Below, in pieces: positions 1-7,789 of a DNA stretch of 44,238 nucleotides. A program made the translations under genes and the position numbers. The stretch comes from a virus. How positions within the stretch are numbered: the first letter of the stretch is position 1; each line of letters opens with the position of its first letter. Under the pieces are notes generated by a model. That model ran no database searches, was not told the DNA's origin, and saw nothing but the letters and a program-made list of their open reading frames with translations. The stretch covers positions 1-44,238 of IMG/VR virus record IMGVR_UViG_3300020119_000044, one strand, 5' to 3'.

Positions 1-384
1 AGGGACGCCTGGGACGCCAGGGACGCCTGGGACGCCAGGGACGCCAGGGACGCCTGGGACGCCAGTGACGCCTGGGACGCCAGGGACGCCAGGGACGCCT
101 GGGACGCCAGGGACGCCTGGGACGCCAGGGACGCCAGGGACGCCTGGGACGCCAGTGACGCCTGGGACGCCAGGGACGCCAGGGACGCCTGGGACGCCAG
201 GGCCGCCTGGGCCGCCAGGGCCGCCTGGGACGCCAGGGACGCCAGGGCCGCCTGGGACGCCAGGGACGCCAGGGCCGCCAGGGCCGCCTGGGGCGCCAGG
301 GACGCCAGGGCCGCCTGGGACGCCAGGGCCGCCAGGGCCGCCTGGGACGCCAGGGCCGCCAGGGCCGCCTGGGACGCCAGGGCT
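1..384 (+). repeat. 9-bp coding minisatellite (left copy of the contig-spanning tract)
   Basis: The tract is an unbroken run of the 9-mer GACGCC(A/T)GG and its variant GCCGCC(A/T)GG. A higher-order period of 90 bp is visible: bases 1-112 match 91-202, and the rare AGT variant recurs at 64 and 154. In frame 1 it encodes triplets of the form (D/A)-A-(R/W). The same unit fills the right end of the window from about 44119, so both contig ends sit in one repeat that an assembler probably could not span. Confidence 0.95.
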
Positions 385-456
385 AGAAAGCATCGCGACA
401 AATTGCTGGAGCTTCTGGCAGCCGCCCGTGCTCGCGGACAGCGCGGAGGGAGATAA
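1..456 (+). CDS. C-terminal part of alanine-rich triplet-repeat phage protein (5' end at 43667)
   Basis: Frame 1 is open from the first base to a TAA at 454-456. It reads as repeats of DAR, DAW, AAR and AAW triplets for about 127 residues, then a unique basic amphipathic tail ([20 protein letters not shown], then GR). The amino-terminal domain and the same repeat register are found at 43667-44238, so this is the other half of one gene broken by the contig ends. The stop lies 3 bp before the ligase start. Proteins with a small conserved N-terminal domain followed by Ala/Trp/Arg repeats recur in phages; their function is unknown. Frame 2 is also open and would give a collagen-like Gly-X-Y product, but it lacks the family register. 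Confidence 0.7.
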   Translation, partial: RDAWDARDAWDARDARDAWDASDAWDARDARDAWDARDAWDARDARDAWDASDAWDARDARDAWDARAAWAARAAWDARDARAAWDARDARAARAAWGARDARAAWDARAARAAWDARAARAAWDARARKHRDKLLELLAAARARGQRGGR

Positions 457-459
457 ACC

Positions 460-1353
460 ATGAAGCCCATGCTCTCAGCAAAGACGGACGGAACCAATCT
501 GCGGTTCCCCTTGCTAGTCAGTCCCAAGCTAGACGGCATCCGGGCCCTTATCATCAAGGGGAAAGTTTACAGCCGCAAGCTCAAGCTTATCCCCAACGCC
601 CACGTCCAAAGGCTCCTCGGCCACACAGAGCTCAACGGGCTGGACGGTGAGCTGATCGTGGGCAGTCCCACAAGCCCCACAGCCTACCGCGACACTATGA
701 GCGCGGTTATGAGTAGAGATGGCGAGCCCGATGTGACCTTTTGGGTGTTTGACGATTTCATAAATTACAAGGACACCCCATTTCATGAACGATTGAAGAT
801 GGCTCAAAAAAGAGTCCACGAAATTCGCAGATGCCACGTCACTAGCAACATCAAGCTTGTTCCCCACACTGCCATTGGGACGGAGAATGGACTAGAAGGA
901 ATGGAGGAAATGTACCTTTACGATGGGTACGAGGGCATCATGTTGCGGGACCCCTACGGTCTCTACAAAGAAGGACGCTCCACCCTCAAGGAGGGTTGGC
1001 TCCTCAAGCTCAAGCGCTTTGAAGACAGCGAGGCTGAGATCATGGGCTGGGAAGAGCATCAGCATAACGCGAACGAAGCCACAGTAGGTGAGCTCGGCCA
1101 GACCAAGCGGAGCAGTCACAAGGCCAATAAGCACGGTACCGGCAAGCTGGGGGCGCTGTGTGTGCGAGATGTGGTGAGTGAGGTGGAATTCAACATCGGC
1201 ACCGGCTTCACGGATGCTGAGCGTCAAGAGCTGTGGGCCCGTAAGGACAAACTCTACGGTCTCATCGTGAAGTACCGCTTCTTCCCCAGCGGGAGCAAGG
1301 ACAAGCCGCGCTTCCCGACCTTTGTTGGATTCCGCGACCCTGACGACATGTAA
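460..1353 (+). CDS. ATP-dependent DNA ligase
   Basis: This 297-aa protein seals nicks in phage DNA after enzyme adenylation. The nucleotidyltransferase motifs are in order: motif I KLDGIR with the adenylated lysine at K23, DGE at 62-64, motif III FWVFDDF near 94-100, motif IV YEGIML near 157-162, and motif V LLKLKRF near 181-187. A C-terminal OB-fold region follows, ending in a basic tail. It is a minimal two-domain ligase with no added N-terminal DNA-binding domain, as is usual for phages. The ATG has a GGAGGGAGATAAACC leader and starts 3 bp after the repeat-protein stop. It heads the left replication block. The family call is secure. Confidence 0.93.
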   Translation: MKPMLSAKTDGTNLRFPLLVSPKLDGIRALIIKGKVYSRKLKLIPNAHVQRLLGHTELNGLDGELIVGSPTSPTAYRDTMSAVMSRDGEPDVTFWVFDDFINYKDTPFHERLKMAQKRVHEIRRCHVTSNIKLVPHTAIGTENGLEGMEEMYLYDGYEGIMLRDPYGLYKEGRSTLKEGWLLKLKRFEDSEAEIMGWEEHQHNANEATVGELGQTKRSSHKANKHGTGKLGALCVRDVVSEVEFNIGTGFTDAERQELWARKDKLYGLIVKYRFFPSGSKDKPRFPTFVGFRDPDDM

Positions 1354-1355
1354 CT

Positions 1356-1383
1356 TTGCAGCGCACACCAAGGGGTGTACACT
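1356..1383 (+). promoter_or_regulatory. putative early promoter A (TTGCAG-N16-TACACT)
   Basis: TTGCAG (1356-1361) and TACACT (1378-1383) are separated by 16 nt, and GGTG directly precedes the second hexamer. The same architecture occurs at 7806-7833 and 40167-40194, each time in a short gap just upstream of a gene start. Here it lies between the ligase stop and the gene at 1426. Both hexamers resemble weak sigma70-type boxes. The recurrence, not the match to the bacterial consensus, is the main support. Confidence 0.55.
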
Positions 1384-1425
1384 ACCAACCGGCCCACTGC
1401 GGGCCCCCTACCTAACGGAGCAACG

Positions 1426-1821
1426 ATGCCCAAAGAACCTGTTTTCAAGTTGCCGAAATCACTGGCCGCGTGCGCGGACCTGTACCACAAGACCAAGCAG
1501 GAGCGGCTCGCCCAGGAGAAGGTCGCAGCCAAGACTAAGGAGAATGAAAGCATCCTTCGCGAACATTTGATCAACAACCTCTCCAAGGGTGAGCAGGGTG
1601 GCGTTCAGGGTAAGGTCGTTCGTGTGGCCGTGGTGCTGAGCGAGGAGCCCACAGTCGAGGACGAGGAGAAACTCCATGCTTACATCGTGAAGAACAAAGC
1701 CTGGGACCTTCTCACCAAGGCCATCAGTAAGAAGGCCGTACTAGAGCGCTGGAACGCCAAGAAGGTCATCCCTGGTGTGGGGAAGTACACGGTCGTCAAG
1801 CTCTCTTGTAACAAGGTGTGA
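1426..1821 (+). CDS. conserved phage protein of unknown function
   Basis: A 131-aa soluble, lysine-rich protein. The reading frame opens at 1375, but the ATG at 1426 has a CGGAG ribosome site 5 bp upstream and the leader carries promoter A, so I place the start there. Residues about 15-45 are helical and likely coiled coil (many K, E and Q). A beta-rich middle segment (GKVVRVAVVLSEE) and a C-terminal WNAKKVIPGVG motif follow. Proteins of this design recur next to phage DNA polymerase genes, but I know of no assigned role. It begins the operon leading to the polymerase, so a replication accessory role is an inference only. Confidence 0.75.
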   Translation: MPKEPVFKLPKSLAACADLYHKTKQERLAQEKVAAKTKENESILREHLINNLSKGEQGGVQGKVVRVAVVLSEEPTVEDEEKLHAYIVKNKAWDLLTKAISKKAVLERWNAKKVIPGVGKYTVVKLSCNKV

Positions 1822-1822
1822 T

Positions 1823-2038
1823 GTGACCTTCCCCGTCCGCTTTGCCCTCCTTCTGTTGTGCGCTATCGGCGCTTGTCTCTGTGGCTCTGTGGTCTACAAT
1901 GCCTACCGGGATAGCGCCTGGCCTGCATTCGCCATCTTCATCATGTTCGCCGTCGTGTTCTTCGTTTTCATGATCCTGCTCTGGGTTCCAGGGCCAGCTG
2001 TTGCGGACTACAAAGCATTCCGCAAACTTTCTAAATAG
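1823..2038 (+). CDS. small two-TM membrane protein
   Basis: About 71 aa. A GTG at 1823 lies just after the preceding stop (1819-1821), with AAGG upstream as a weak ribosome site. Upstream in-frame codons overlap the previous gene and are unlikely to be used. Two hydrophobic segments are clear: FALLLLCAIGACLCGSVVY near the N terminus and a second of about 20 residues (FAIFIMFAVVFFVFMILLWV), followed by a short basic cytoplasmic-type tail. No family recognised. Its position inside the early replication operon argues against a holin, although the size would allow it. Membrane anchoring of replication or host takeover are open options. Confidence 0.6.
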   Translation: MTFPVRFALLLLCAIGACLCGSVVYNAYRDSAWPAFAIFIMFAVVFFVFMILLWVPGPAVADYKAFRKLSK

Positions 2039-2047
2039 GAGTTTCCC

Positions 2048-2833
2048 GTGGCAAAGAAACCGACTACTCAGCTCAACTCGTGGGACGCCAAGCTGGCTGC
2101 CATGGCAGCAGGCGCGGCGAACGCAGAAGCCAGCACAGGCACAGGCAGCGCGTTCCTCACGGTGAAGAAGGGCGCCCGCCTGGCCTATAACGGTGAAGAG
2201 ATCGACGGCAATGCCCTCAACGTCGTGGTGTTGGATGCCATGTTCCTCAATACATGGTACAAGGATGCCTTTGACCCCGACAATCCGACAAGCCCCGCCT
2301 GCTTTGCCATGGGGCGGGAGGAGTCAGACATGGTTCCGCACGAGAACAGCACGCTCCCCCAGAGCGATGCCTGCCACGGCTGCCCCCTCAATGAGTTTGG
2401 TAGTGCGGAAAAGGGCAGGGGCAAGGCCTGCAAGAACAGCCGCCGCCTGGCCATGATCCTGGAGAGTGACTTGGAGGACCTGGACAACGCCACGCCCTTC
2501 TTCGTCAACCTCAATCCTGGGAGCCTCAAGGGGTGGGCCAAGTACGTGAAGAACCTCAACGACATCTTCAAGCGTCCCCCACTGGCCTTCATCACTGAGA
2601 TCAGCACGATCCCCGACGACCAGTTCCAGCACAAGTTCGTCTTCAAGCAGCTTTCGCAGATCAGTGAGAACGACGTGCTCGGCGCGCTCATCACCAAGCA
2701 AGAACAGACCGAGAGCGAATTATTCACGCCCTATCAGCCCTACGTGGAGCCCCCGCCCAAGCAACAGCGGGCCGTCCGTGGTGTGGGGCGCCCCGCCCCC
2801 GGCAAAGCCCCGGCTGGTAAGGGCCGTAAGTAA
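2048..2833 (+). CDS. putative ssDNA-binding-like protein with cysteine cluster
   Basis: 261 aa, ATG after a TAGGAGTTTCCC leader. An N-terminal 50-residue Ala-rich region precedes a core with four cysteines (near residues 85, 109, 112 and 127, as PACF, CHGC and ACKN) that could bind zinc. A beta/alpha section follows, then a Pro/Gly/Lys/Arg-rich disordered tail (GRPAPGKAPAGKGRK). The placement directly upstream of the family A polymerase, the size and the flexible tail fit an ssDNA-binding or polymerase accessory protein. I recognise the pattern from phage replication modules, but no residue proves the function. The basic rather than acidic tail is unlike classical SSB proteins. Confidence 0.6.
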   Translation: MAKKPTTQLNSWDAKLAAMAAGAANAEASTGTGSAFLTVKKGARLAYNGEEIDGNALNVVVLDAMFLNTWYKDAFDPDNPTSPACFAMGREESDMVPHENSTLPQSDACHGCPLNEFGSAEKGRGKACKNSRRLAMILESDLEDLDNATPFFVNLNPGSLKGWAKYVKNLNDIFKRPPLAFITEISTIPDDQFQHKFVFKQLSQISENDVLGALITKQEQTESELFTPYQPYVEPPPKQQRAVRGVGRPAPGKAPAGKGRK

Positions 2834-2873
2834 CCCGGGCTGTTTGTAGTCGTCCGACTTCTTGGAGTTTATC

Positions 2874-3062
2874 ATGGCAAGCGTGCTCAAAACCTGGACT
2901 GACCTCCAAGAAGCTCTCCGTACGATGACGGAGGAGGAGTGCTGGAAGCTGCTCAAGCAAGAGCAGAACGGCAAGTGCCGTAAGCAATTCCTCCTTCGCA
3001 TCTACGGTCGTGCTAACCGTCTGCGAATTATCCGTGAGCGTAACGCTCTACAAGGTGTGTAG
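2874..3062 (+). CDS. small hypothetical protein upstream of polymerase
   Basis: A 62-aa basic helical protein. The ATG at 2874 has GGAG 6 nt upstream; an in-frame ATG at 2862 has no such site. The sequence includes TEEECWKLLKQEQNGK and ends in arginine-rich helices (RIYGRANRLRIIRERN). Its TAG stop overlaps the polymerase GTG by one base, so the two are translationally coupled. The family is unknown; similar short basic proteins often precede phage replication genes. Confidence 0.65.
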   Translation: MASVLKTWTDLQEALRTMTEEECWKLLKQEQNGKCRKQFLLRIYGRANRLRIIRERNALQGV

Positions 3063-4972
3063 TGGCCATCCCCCGCCCAATAGTCATTGACTTCGAGACC
3101 GAGCCAATTCAACAGCGGCCCGCATACCCACCCAAGCCCGTCGGGTTCAGCATCAAGCGCCCTGGTGATCGCAAGAGCACTTACTACGCTTGGGGACACC
3201 CGACCGAGAACAACTGTACCTTCAACGAGGCACAGCAGATTCTGCTGGATGCGTGGGAGCACCACGACGGCTTGCTGTTCCACAATGCCAAGTTTGACTA
3301 CGACGTGGCGATGGAGTGGATGGGGTGTGCGGAGCTACCCTGGCAGAACATCCACGACACCATGTTCCTCCTCTTTCTACATGACCCACATGCCCCGAAC
3401 TTACAGCTCAAACCCAGTGCTGAGCGTCTACTAGGCATGGCTCCTACAGAGCAAGCCGATGTGGAGAAGTGGGTCCGCACCAACCTGGAGAAACAGGTGC
3501 GGGAGGAGAAGAAAGCTGCGGGGGACGACAGCCCCTTTCAATGGGGCGCCTACATCGGCAGCGCTCCTGGAGGATTGGTGGGAAAGTACGCGGACGGTGA
3601 TGTCATCCGTACTGAGAAGCTTTTCAAGCTGCTCTACCCGCTGGTCCAACAGGCGGGAATGCTCCCGGCCTACGACCGTGAGCGTGAACTCATGCCCATC
3701 CTTTTACGCAACGAGCAAGAGGGTGTCTGCGTGGACCTTCCACTGCTCAAGGCGGACATCAAGATCTATGAGCAAGCACTGGCAACGTGTGATGCTTGGT
3801 TACGGAAGAGACTGGGGGTACCAGACCTCAATATAGACAGCGACAAAGACCTGGCCGACAAGCTAGACGAGTTGGGCATCGTCACCGACTGGGTGATGAC
3901 GTCCGGAGGAAAGAAAGGCACACCACAAAAGAGCGTGGCTAAGAAGAACCTCACGCCGGACATGTTCAACGATCAAAAGGTGGCAAGGGCCCTGGGCTAC
4001 CGCAACCGATTGTCCACTTGTTTGGGCACCTTTATGCACACTTGGCGCGGTATGGCCGAGCACAGCGGGGGTCGCGTCTACACCAACTGGAACCAGGTAC
4101 GCCAACCCAACGCACGCGGGGGCAAGGGCACTAGCGGGGCGCGTACTGGTCGGTTGAGTTCTAACCCTAACTTCATGAACTTGCCCACAACGTGGGACGA
4201 CAAGGACGATGGATATGCCCACCCCGTTCACATCCGCTCTTTGCCACAACTACCTCAACTTCGGAGATACTTCCTACCTGACAAAGGTTGCCTCTTTGGT
4301 AAGCGGGACTACAGCCAGCAAGAACTTAGAATCCTCGCTCACTTTGAAGATGGGAAGCTTCGACTGGCCTATGCTGACGATCCCAAACTCGACGTCCATG
4401 GATTCGTAAAGGACGAAGTCAAGAATATCCTTGGTGTAGATTACGAGCGAAAGGTAATCAAGGAAACCAACTTCGGAAGAATCTACGGCCAAGGGATCGG
4501 CAGTCTAGCGGAGAAACTCCACATCACGGTGGACGAGGCTAAGAGAATTCAGGAAGCTGTGAATCGTGCCATCCCAGGTCTCAAGGAGCTTGATAAGGGT
4601 ATCAAGAAGGGAGCGAAGGAGGGCTGCCCCATTGTCACCTGGGGCGGGCGTGTGTACTACGTGGAGGACCCCAAGGAAATCAACAAACGAATGGTCACCT
4701 TCGAGTACAAGCTGTTGAACTACCTGATTCAAGGCAGCGCGGCCGACTGTACCAAGCAAGCCATCATCAACTACGACAAGATGAAACAGCACGGTCGGTT
4801 CCTTGTTACCGTGCACGACGAAATCAACATAAGCTGCCCCAAGAAATTCATCAAGGAAGAGATGGCCATTCTCCGCAAGGCGATGGAGATGGTTGAGTTC
4901 GACGTGGCCATGCTCAGTGAGGCAGAGGTCGGCCCCAACTGGGGAGAATTAGAAAAGAAACCGACATGGTAA
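3062..4972 (+). CDS. family A DNA polymerase with 3'-5' exonuclease domain
   Basis: A 636-aa replicative polymerase with no 5' nuclease domain. The proofreading domain has DFE (D10, E12), HNAKFD (N75, D79) and the YADGD motif (Y176, D180). The palm and fingers carry motif A DYSQQE (D416), motif B R463-K467-F471-Y475 (RKVIKETNFGRIYG) and motif C HDE (585-587). All catalytic residues are present, so it should be active. The fingers position that sets ddNTP discrimination is F471. It starts with GTG overlapping the preceding stop. It is the core of the left replication block; its partner primase-helicase is in the right block at 37772, close across the circular junction. Confidence 0.96.
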   Translation: MAIPRPIVIDFETEPIQQRPAYPPKPVGFSIKRPGDRKSTYYAWGHPTENNCTFNEAQQILLDAWEHHDGLLFHNAKFDYDVAMEWMGCAELPWQNIHDTMFLLFLHDPHAPNLQLKPSAERLLGMAPTEQADVEKWVRTNLEKQVREEKKAAGDDSPFQWGAYIGSAPGGLVGKYADGDVIRTEKLFKLLYPLVQQAGMLPAYDRERELMPILLRNEQEGVCVDLPLLKADIKIYEQALATCDAWLRKRLGVPDLNIDSDKDLADKLDELGIVTDWVMTSGGKKGTPQKSVAKKNLTPDMFNDQKVARALGYRNRLSTCLGTFMHTWRGMAEHSGGRVYTNWNQVRQPNARGGKGTSGARTGRLSSNPNFMNLPTTWDDKDDGYAHPVHIRSLPQLPQLRRYFLPDKGCLFGKRDYSQQELRILAHFEDGKLRLAYADDPKLDVHGFVKDEVKNILGVDYERKVIKETNFGRIYGQGIGSLAEKLHITVDEAKRIQEAVNRAIPGLKELDKGIKKGAKEGCPIVTWGGRVYYVEDPKEINKRMVTFEYKLLNYLIQGSAADCTKQAIINYDKMKQHGRFLVTVHDEINISCPKKFIKEEMAILRKAMEMVEFDVAMLSEAEVGPNWGELEKKPTW

Positions 4973-5058
4973 GAGGATTCACCAAGCGCCTGTTGCGCGT
5001 TCCCACCACTCCACTCGGCTGGCTTAGGCGGCTGTTGTGGGCCCTGTTCCGCTTTTGA
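4966..5058 (+). CDS. possible 30-aa basic amphipathic peptide
   Basis: An ATG at 4966 overlaps the polymerase stop (ATGGTAA). It opens a 30-codon frame rich in Arg, Leu and Trp (MVRGFTKRLLRVP, then LGWLRRLLWALFRF). The TGA at 5056-5058 abuts the GAGGAG ribosome site of the next gene. This fills the only gap between the polymerase and the nuclease. The ribosome site is weak (AGAAAAG). The composition could suit a membrane-active or nucleic-acid-binding peptide, but chance cannot be excluded. Confidence 0.35.
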   Translation: MVRGFTKRLLRVPTTPLGWLRRLLWALFRF

Positions 5059-5067
5059 GGAGCCCCT

Positions 5068-5739
5068 GTGGCCATCCGAAAGATAGAGAAAATCACCGCC
5101 TGGTCCTACAGCCGGTGGGCGACGTACCGTACTTGCGCGTACAAGGCCAAGCTCAAGTTCATCGACAAGCTCCCCGAGCCCAGCGGTCCCGCGGCTGAGC
5201 GTGGTACGCTCATTCACGCTCTGGCACAGAGTTACCTGGAGGGCATGTTCAAGAAACTTCCAGAGGAGCTGAAGCTCTTCAAGGAGGAGTTCAAGGAGTT
5301 GAAGAAAGGAAGCGTGGAGTGTGAAGGAGAGTGGGCGTTTACCAGAACGTGGCAGCCCACGGGCTGGTTCGCGGCCGACGTATTCTGCAGGATCAAGACG
5401 GATGCATACCTGGAGGACCGTAAGGGGCACGCTGCCCGTGTGGTGGACTTCAAAACTGGCAAAGTCAACGAAGAGCACATCACCCAGCTTGAGCTCTACG
5501 CACTGGGGGCCTTCCTCCGCAACCCCCACTTGCGTGCGGTCACTGCTGAATTGTGGTACTTGGACAAGGGTGTGGTGGAGAAGCGTGAGTTCGAGCAGGG
5601 AATCATCCCTACGCTCAAGGACAACTGGGTGAACAACACACGCGCCATGCTGGTGGATACGCGCTTTGCGCCAACCCCTAGCGCAGCGTGCCGCTGGTGC
5701 CACTTCCGCAAAGACAATGGCGGCCCCTGTAAGTTCTAG
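5068..5739 (+). CDS. Cas4/RecB-like PD-(D/E)XK exonuclease with Fe-S cysteines
   Basis: A 223-aa nuclease. RecB-family motifs appear in order: GTLIH (H50), an acidic D104 (AADVF), VVDFKTGK (D127, K129) and QLELY (Q140, Y144). Four cysteines, C23 in the N-terminal helix and C208, C211 and C221 at the C terminus (CRWCHF...C), match the [4Fe-4S] arrangement of Cas4 and AddB. Such phage proteins are thought to process DNA ends during recombination or replication, or to degrade host DNA. No Cas1 or CRISPR array is present, so an adaptation role is not supported. It starts with GTG, with GAGGAG 5 nt upstream. Confidence 0.85.
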   Translation: MAIRKIEKITAWSYSRWATYRTCAYKAKLKFIDKLPEPSGPAAERGTLIHALAQSYLEGMFKKLPEELKLFKEEFKELKKGSVECEGEWAFTRTWQPTGWFAADVFCRIKTDAYLEDRKGHAARVVDFKTGKVNEEHITQLELYALGAFLRNPHLRAVTAELWYLDKGVVEKREFEQGIIPTLKDNWVNNTRAMLVDTRFAPTPSAACRWCHFRKDNGGPCKF

Positions 5740-5748
5740 GAGGTTATG

Positions 5749-6030
5749 ATGTTCGCAGTTGAGGAAGGAATTCCTATTCCAGAAATTGAAAAATCCGATA
5801 ATCGTGATGTGAACTCACATCTTTGGATCACGACTGGAGGATGTCGAGTGTACCCCTTCGATCAGATGAAAGTCGGAGGTAGCTTGTTCGTGCCCTGTGT
5901 AACTAAGGAGGAACTGGATTACGTACACAGCAAGGTCAACAAGGCCGCTAGAACCTACGGTAGAAATCATGAAAAGAAGTATATCACCAGGAATATAAAG
6001 ATAGCTGGACCCATGGGCGTGCGATGCTGA
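5749..6030 (+). CDS. small conserved phage protein (YPFDxMxVGxSxFVP type)
   Basis: 93 aa. Two adjacent ATGs exist. The second (5749) is 5 nt from AGGAGG and is preferred over 5746, which is only 2 nt away. The protein begins with an acidic segment including IPIPEIEK, followed by YPFDQMKVGGSLFVP and a C-terminal basic part (RNIKIAGPMGVRC). This signature belongs to a widespread family of small phage and plasmid proteins with no known activity. It sits between two nuclease genes; a DNA-metabolism accessory role is possible but unsupported by motifs. Confidence 0.7.
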   Translation: MFAVEEGIPIPEIEKSDNRDVNSHLWITTGGCRVYPFDQMKVGGSLFVPCVTKEELDYVHSKVNKAARTYGRNHEKKYITRNIKIAGPMGVRC

Positions 6031-6046
6031 CGAGTGGAGACGGTGG

Positions 6047-6424
6047 ATGAGACTCACTGAGAAAAGATACGTTCAAAAACCTGTGATCGACTACGCCAAG
6101 AAGCTAGGGCTGCGGGCAGATAAGCTCAGCACAGGTTCCCGGTTCCAAAGCAATAGTCTCCCCGACTACATCTTCTGGATTCCCGGGGGGCGACCTTTAC
6201 TGATCGAGTTCAAGGCCCCTGGACATACCCTCACACCCCGCCAAGCCCTCACTCACGAGGAGCTGGAAGGACTACACTATGACGTCCACGTCATTGATAG
6301 CAAAGAAGCTGGTATCGCGCTCATCAAAAAAGCAATGGGTGCCCCACAGATACCAGCAAAAGACAATGGCCTTCATGCTACGGCAAGGGGCCGCGCTGCT
6401 TCTTCTAGATCCCGGTCTAGGTAA
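6047..6424 (+). CDS. VRR-NUC domain nuclease
   Basis: A virus-type replication-repair nuclease of up to 125 aa. The fold signature is NSLPDYIFWIPGGRPLLIEFK, with D40, E54 and K56 as the metal-site residues, followed by the conserved glutamine in TPRQ. Stand-alone phage members end soon after the helix that corresponds to DSKEAGIALIKKA. The last 28 residues here are read in a frame that overlaps the helicase and look non-native (Ser/Arg-rich). These enzymes act on branched or flap DNA and are usually paired with an SNF2 helicase, as here. The ATG has GGAG 8 nt upstream. Confidence 0.85.
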   Translation: MRLTEKRYVQKPVIDYAKKLGLRADKLSTGSRFQSNSLPDYIFWIPGGRPLLIEFKAPGHTLTPRQALTHEELEGLHYDVHVIDSKEAGIALIKKAMGAPQIPAKDNGLHATARGRAASSRSRSR

Positions 6425-7775
6425 GACGGCCATTAGTTACGGGGTCGCTAAAGTCTTGCGTCAGCGCGGGCTTTCTAAGAAGATCTTGGTGATCGCTCCT
6501 CTCCGCCCTTGTTATCTGGTATGGCCAAAAGAGCAGGAGAAGTGGGAGGACTTCAAGAACCTGCGGGTGGAGGTTCTGCACGGCCCACACAAGGACGATG
6601 CGCTGGCGCGAGAGGCTGACATCTACGTGATCAACCCCGAGGGGCTGCGCTGGCTCTTCGGCATTCACGAGAAGCGCACCCCGTCGGGCAAGGTGAGTCT
6701 GGTGCATGACATGAAGCGCGTGCGATCCCTAGGGTTCGACATGCTCATCGTAGATGAGATCGACATGTTCAAGAACCCACAGAGCGACCGCTCCAAGATC
6801 CTCAAGCCTGTGCTTCCATTGTTCACCCGGCGGTATGGTCTTACGGGCGACCCAGTGGGGAACCATCTGGAGGACTTGTTTGGAGAGACTTACGTGGTGG
6901 ACTTAGGCCGGTCCTTTGGCTCATACATCACAGCCTTCCGTCGCGAGTACTTCGACTCCACTGGGTTCGGGGGCTTCGAGCTACGCCCCAAACCAGGCGC
7001 GGAGGAGAGGATCTACGAGAAGCTCAAACCCCTAGCCATCCGCATGGCTGCAGAGGACTACCTGGACATGCCAGAGCTCATAGAGCGCGACGTCTGGGTG
7101 ACCCTGCCCCCCAAGGCTCAAAAGGCTTATGACGAGATGGAAGCGCAGCTCTTCACCGCGATCGACCAGCACACGGTCACGGCTGCCAGCGCAGCCAGCG
7201 CGAGCATGAAGTGTAGACAGATTGCAGCGGGGGGCCTGTACAAACAACTCTTGGGAGAGACACGCCCTGCCCTCAAATGCGAGCAATGGATCGAGCTGCA
7301 CAACGCCAAAACGGAAGCACTACGGGAGATCGTAGACGAGAGCCAGGGCCGCCCCATCCTCGTGGCGTACGATTTTCACCACGACTTGGAGCGACTACAA
7401 ACCGCCTTTGGTAAAACCATGCCGCACATAGGCGGGGGCACGACGCCCAAAAGGGCAGCGGAGCTGGAGAGGGCGTGGAACGCGGGGGAGTTGCCCCTGT
7501 TGGCGGGTCACCCGCTGAGTATCGGCCACGGCCTCAACCTGCAAGAGAGCCCCTGCAATCGGGTGGTGTGGTACACCCCTACGTGGGACCGTAGGCTCTA
7601 CAATCAGCTCAACCGCCGTGTGCGGCGTCAGGGCAGCACGCAAAAGCGGGTGCACGTGGATCGCATCCTGGCCTTTGGGACCATCGACTGGGCCATGGTC
7701 CAGTCCCTACTACTACGGGGGGCTGTTCAGACTGCCCTGTTCAAAGCTCTAAGTGACTACAAGAAGTCTAGATAA
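6279..7775 (+). CDS. SNF2-type superfamily 2 helicase/translocase
   Basis: A 498-aa ATPase. Walker A is DPGLGKT (K49), the DEAD-box equivalent is DEID (159-162), motif III is LTGDP near 188 and motif VI is QLNRRVRRQG near the C terminus. This places it with phage SNF2-like helicases that partner VRR-NUC proteins. The ATG at 6279 has AAGGA upstream but overlaps the nuclease by 146 nt. A GTG at 6339, just before the conserved PHRYQ region, would be the homology-based start. Removing one A from the A6 run at 6326-6331 would fuse nuclease and helicase in frame. Likely role: remodelling forks or recombination intermediates. Confidence 0.88.
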   Translation: MTSTSLIAKKLVSRSSKKQWVPHRYQQKTMAFMLRQGAALLLLDPGLGKTAISYGVAKVLRQRGLSKKILVIAPLRPCYLVWPKEQEKWEDFKNLRVEVLHGPHKDDALAREADIYVINPEGLRWLFGIHEKRTPSGKVSLVHDMKRVRSLGFDMLIVDEIDMFKNPQSDRSKILKPVLPLFTRRYGLTGDPVGNHLEDLFGETYVVDLGRSFGSYITAFRREYFDSTGFGGFELRPKPGAEERIYEKLKPLAIRMAAEDYLDMPELIERDVWVTLPPKAQKAYDEMEAQLFTAIDQHTVTAASAASASMKCRQIAAGGLYKQLLGETRPALKCEQWIELHNAKTEALREIVDESQGRPILVAYDFHHDLERLQTAFGKTMPHIGGGTTPKRAAELERAWNAGELPLLAGHPLSIGHGLNLQESPCNRVVWYTPTWDRRLYNQLNRRVRRQGSTQKRVHVDRILAFGTIDWAMVQSLLLRGAVQTALFKALSDYKKSR

Positions 7776-7789
7776 AAATATTTTCAGAA

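Noticed and set aside
1-384. CRISPR array or terminal repeat
   Set aside because: The unit is 9 bp with no spacers and keeps an open frame, so it is a coding minisatellite.
65-463. Collagen-like Gly-X-Y protein in frame 2 at the left end
   Set aside because: It is the +1 reading of the Ala-rich repeat. The N-terminal domain and repeat register at 43667-44238 support frame 1; kept only as a finding about dual-frame potential.
1823-2038. Early two-TM protein as a holin
   Set aside because: It sits in the replication operon far from the endolysin, and a better holin candidate lies next to the endolysin.
4771-5703. 310-codon minus-strand frame opposite polymerase and Cas4-like genes
   Set aside because: Covers two motif-supported genes and would be alone on that strand in the block.
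6325-6332. Canonical -1 slippery heptamer A-AAA-AAG in the VRR-NUC gene
   Set aside because: The zero frame reads AAA AAA GCA, not AAA AAG, and the helicase frame is +1, so a standard -1 shift does not apply.
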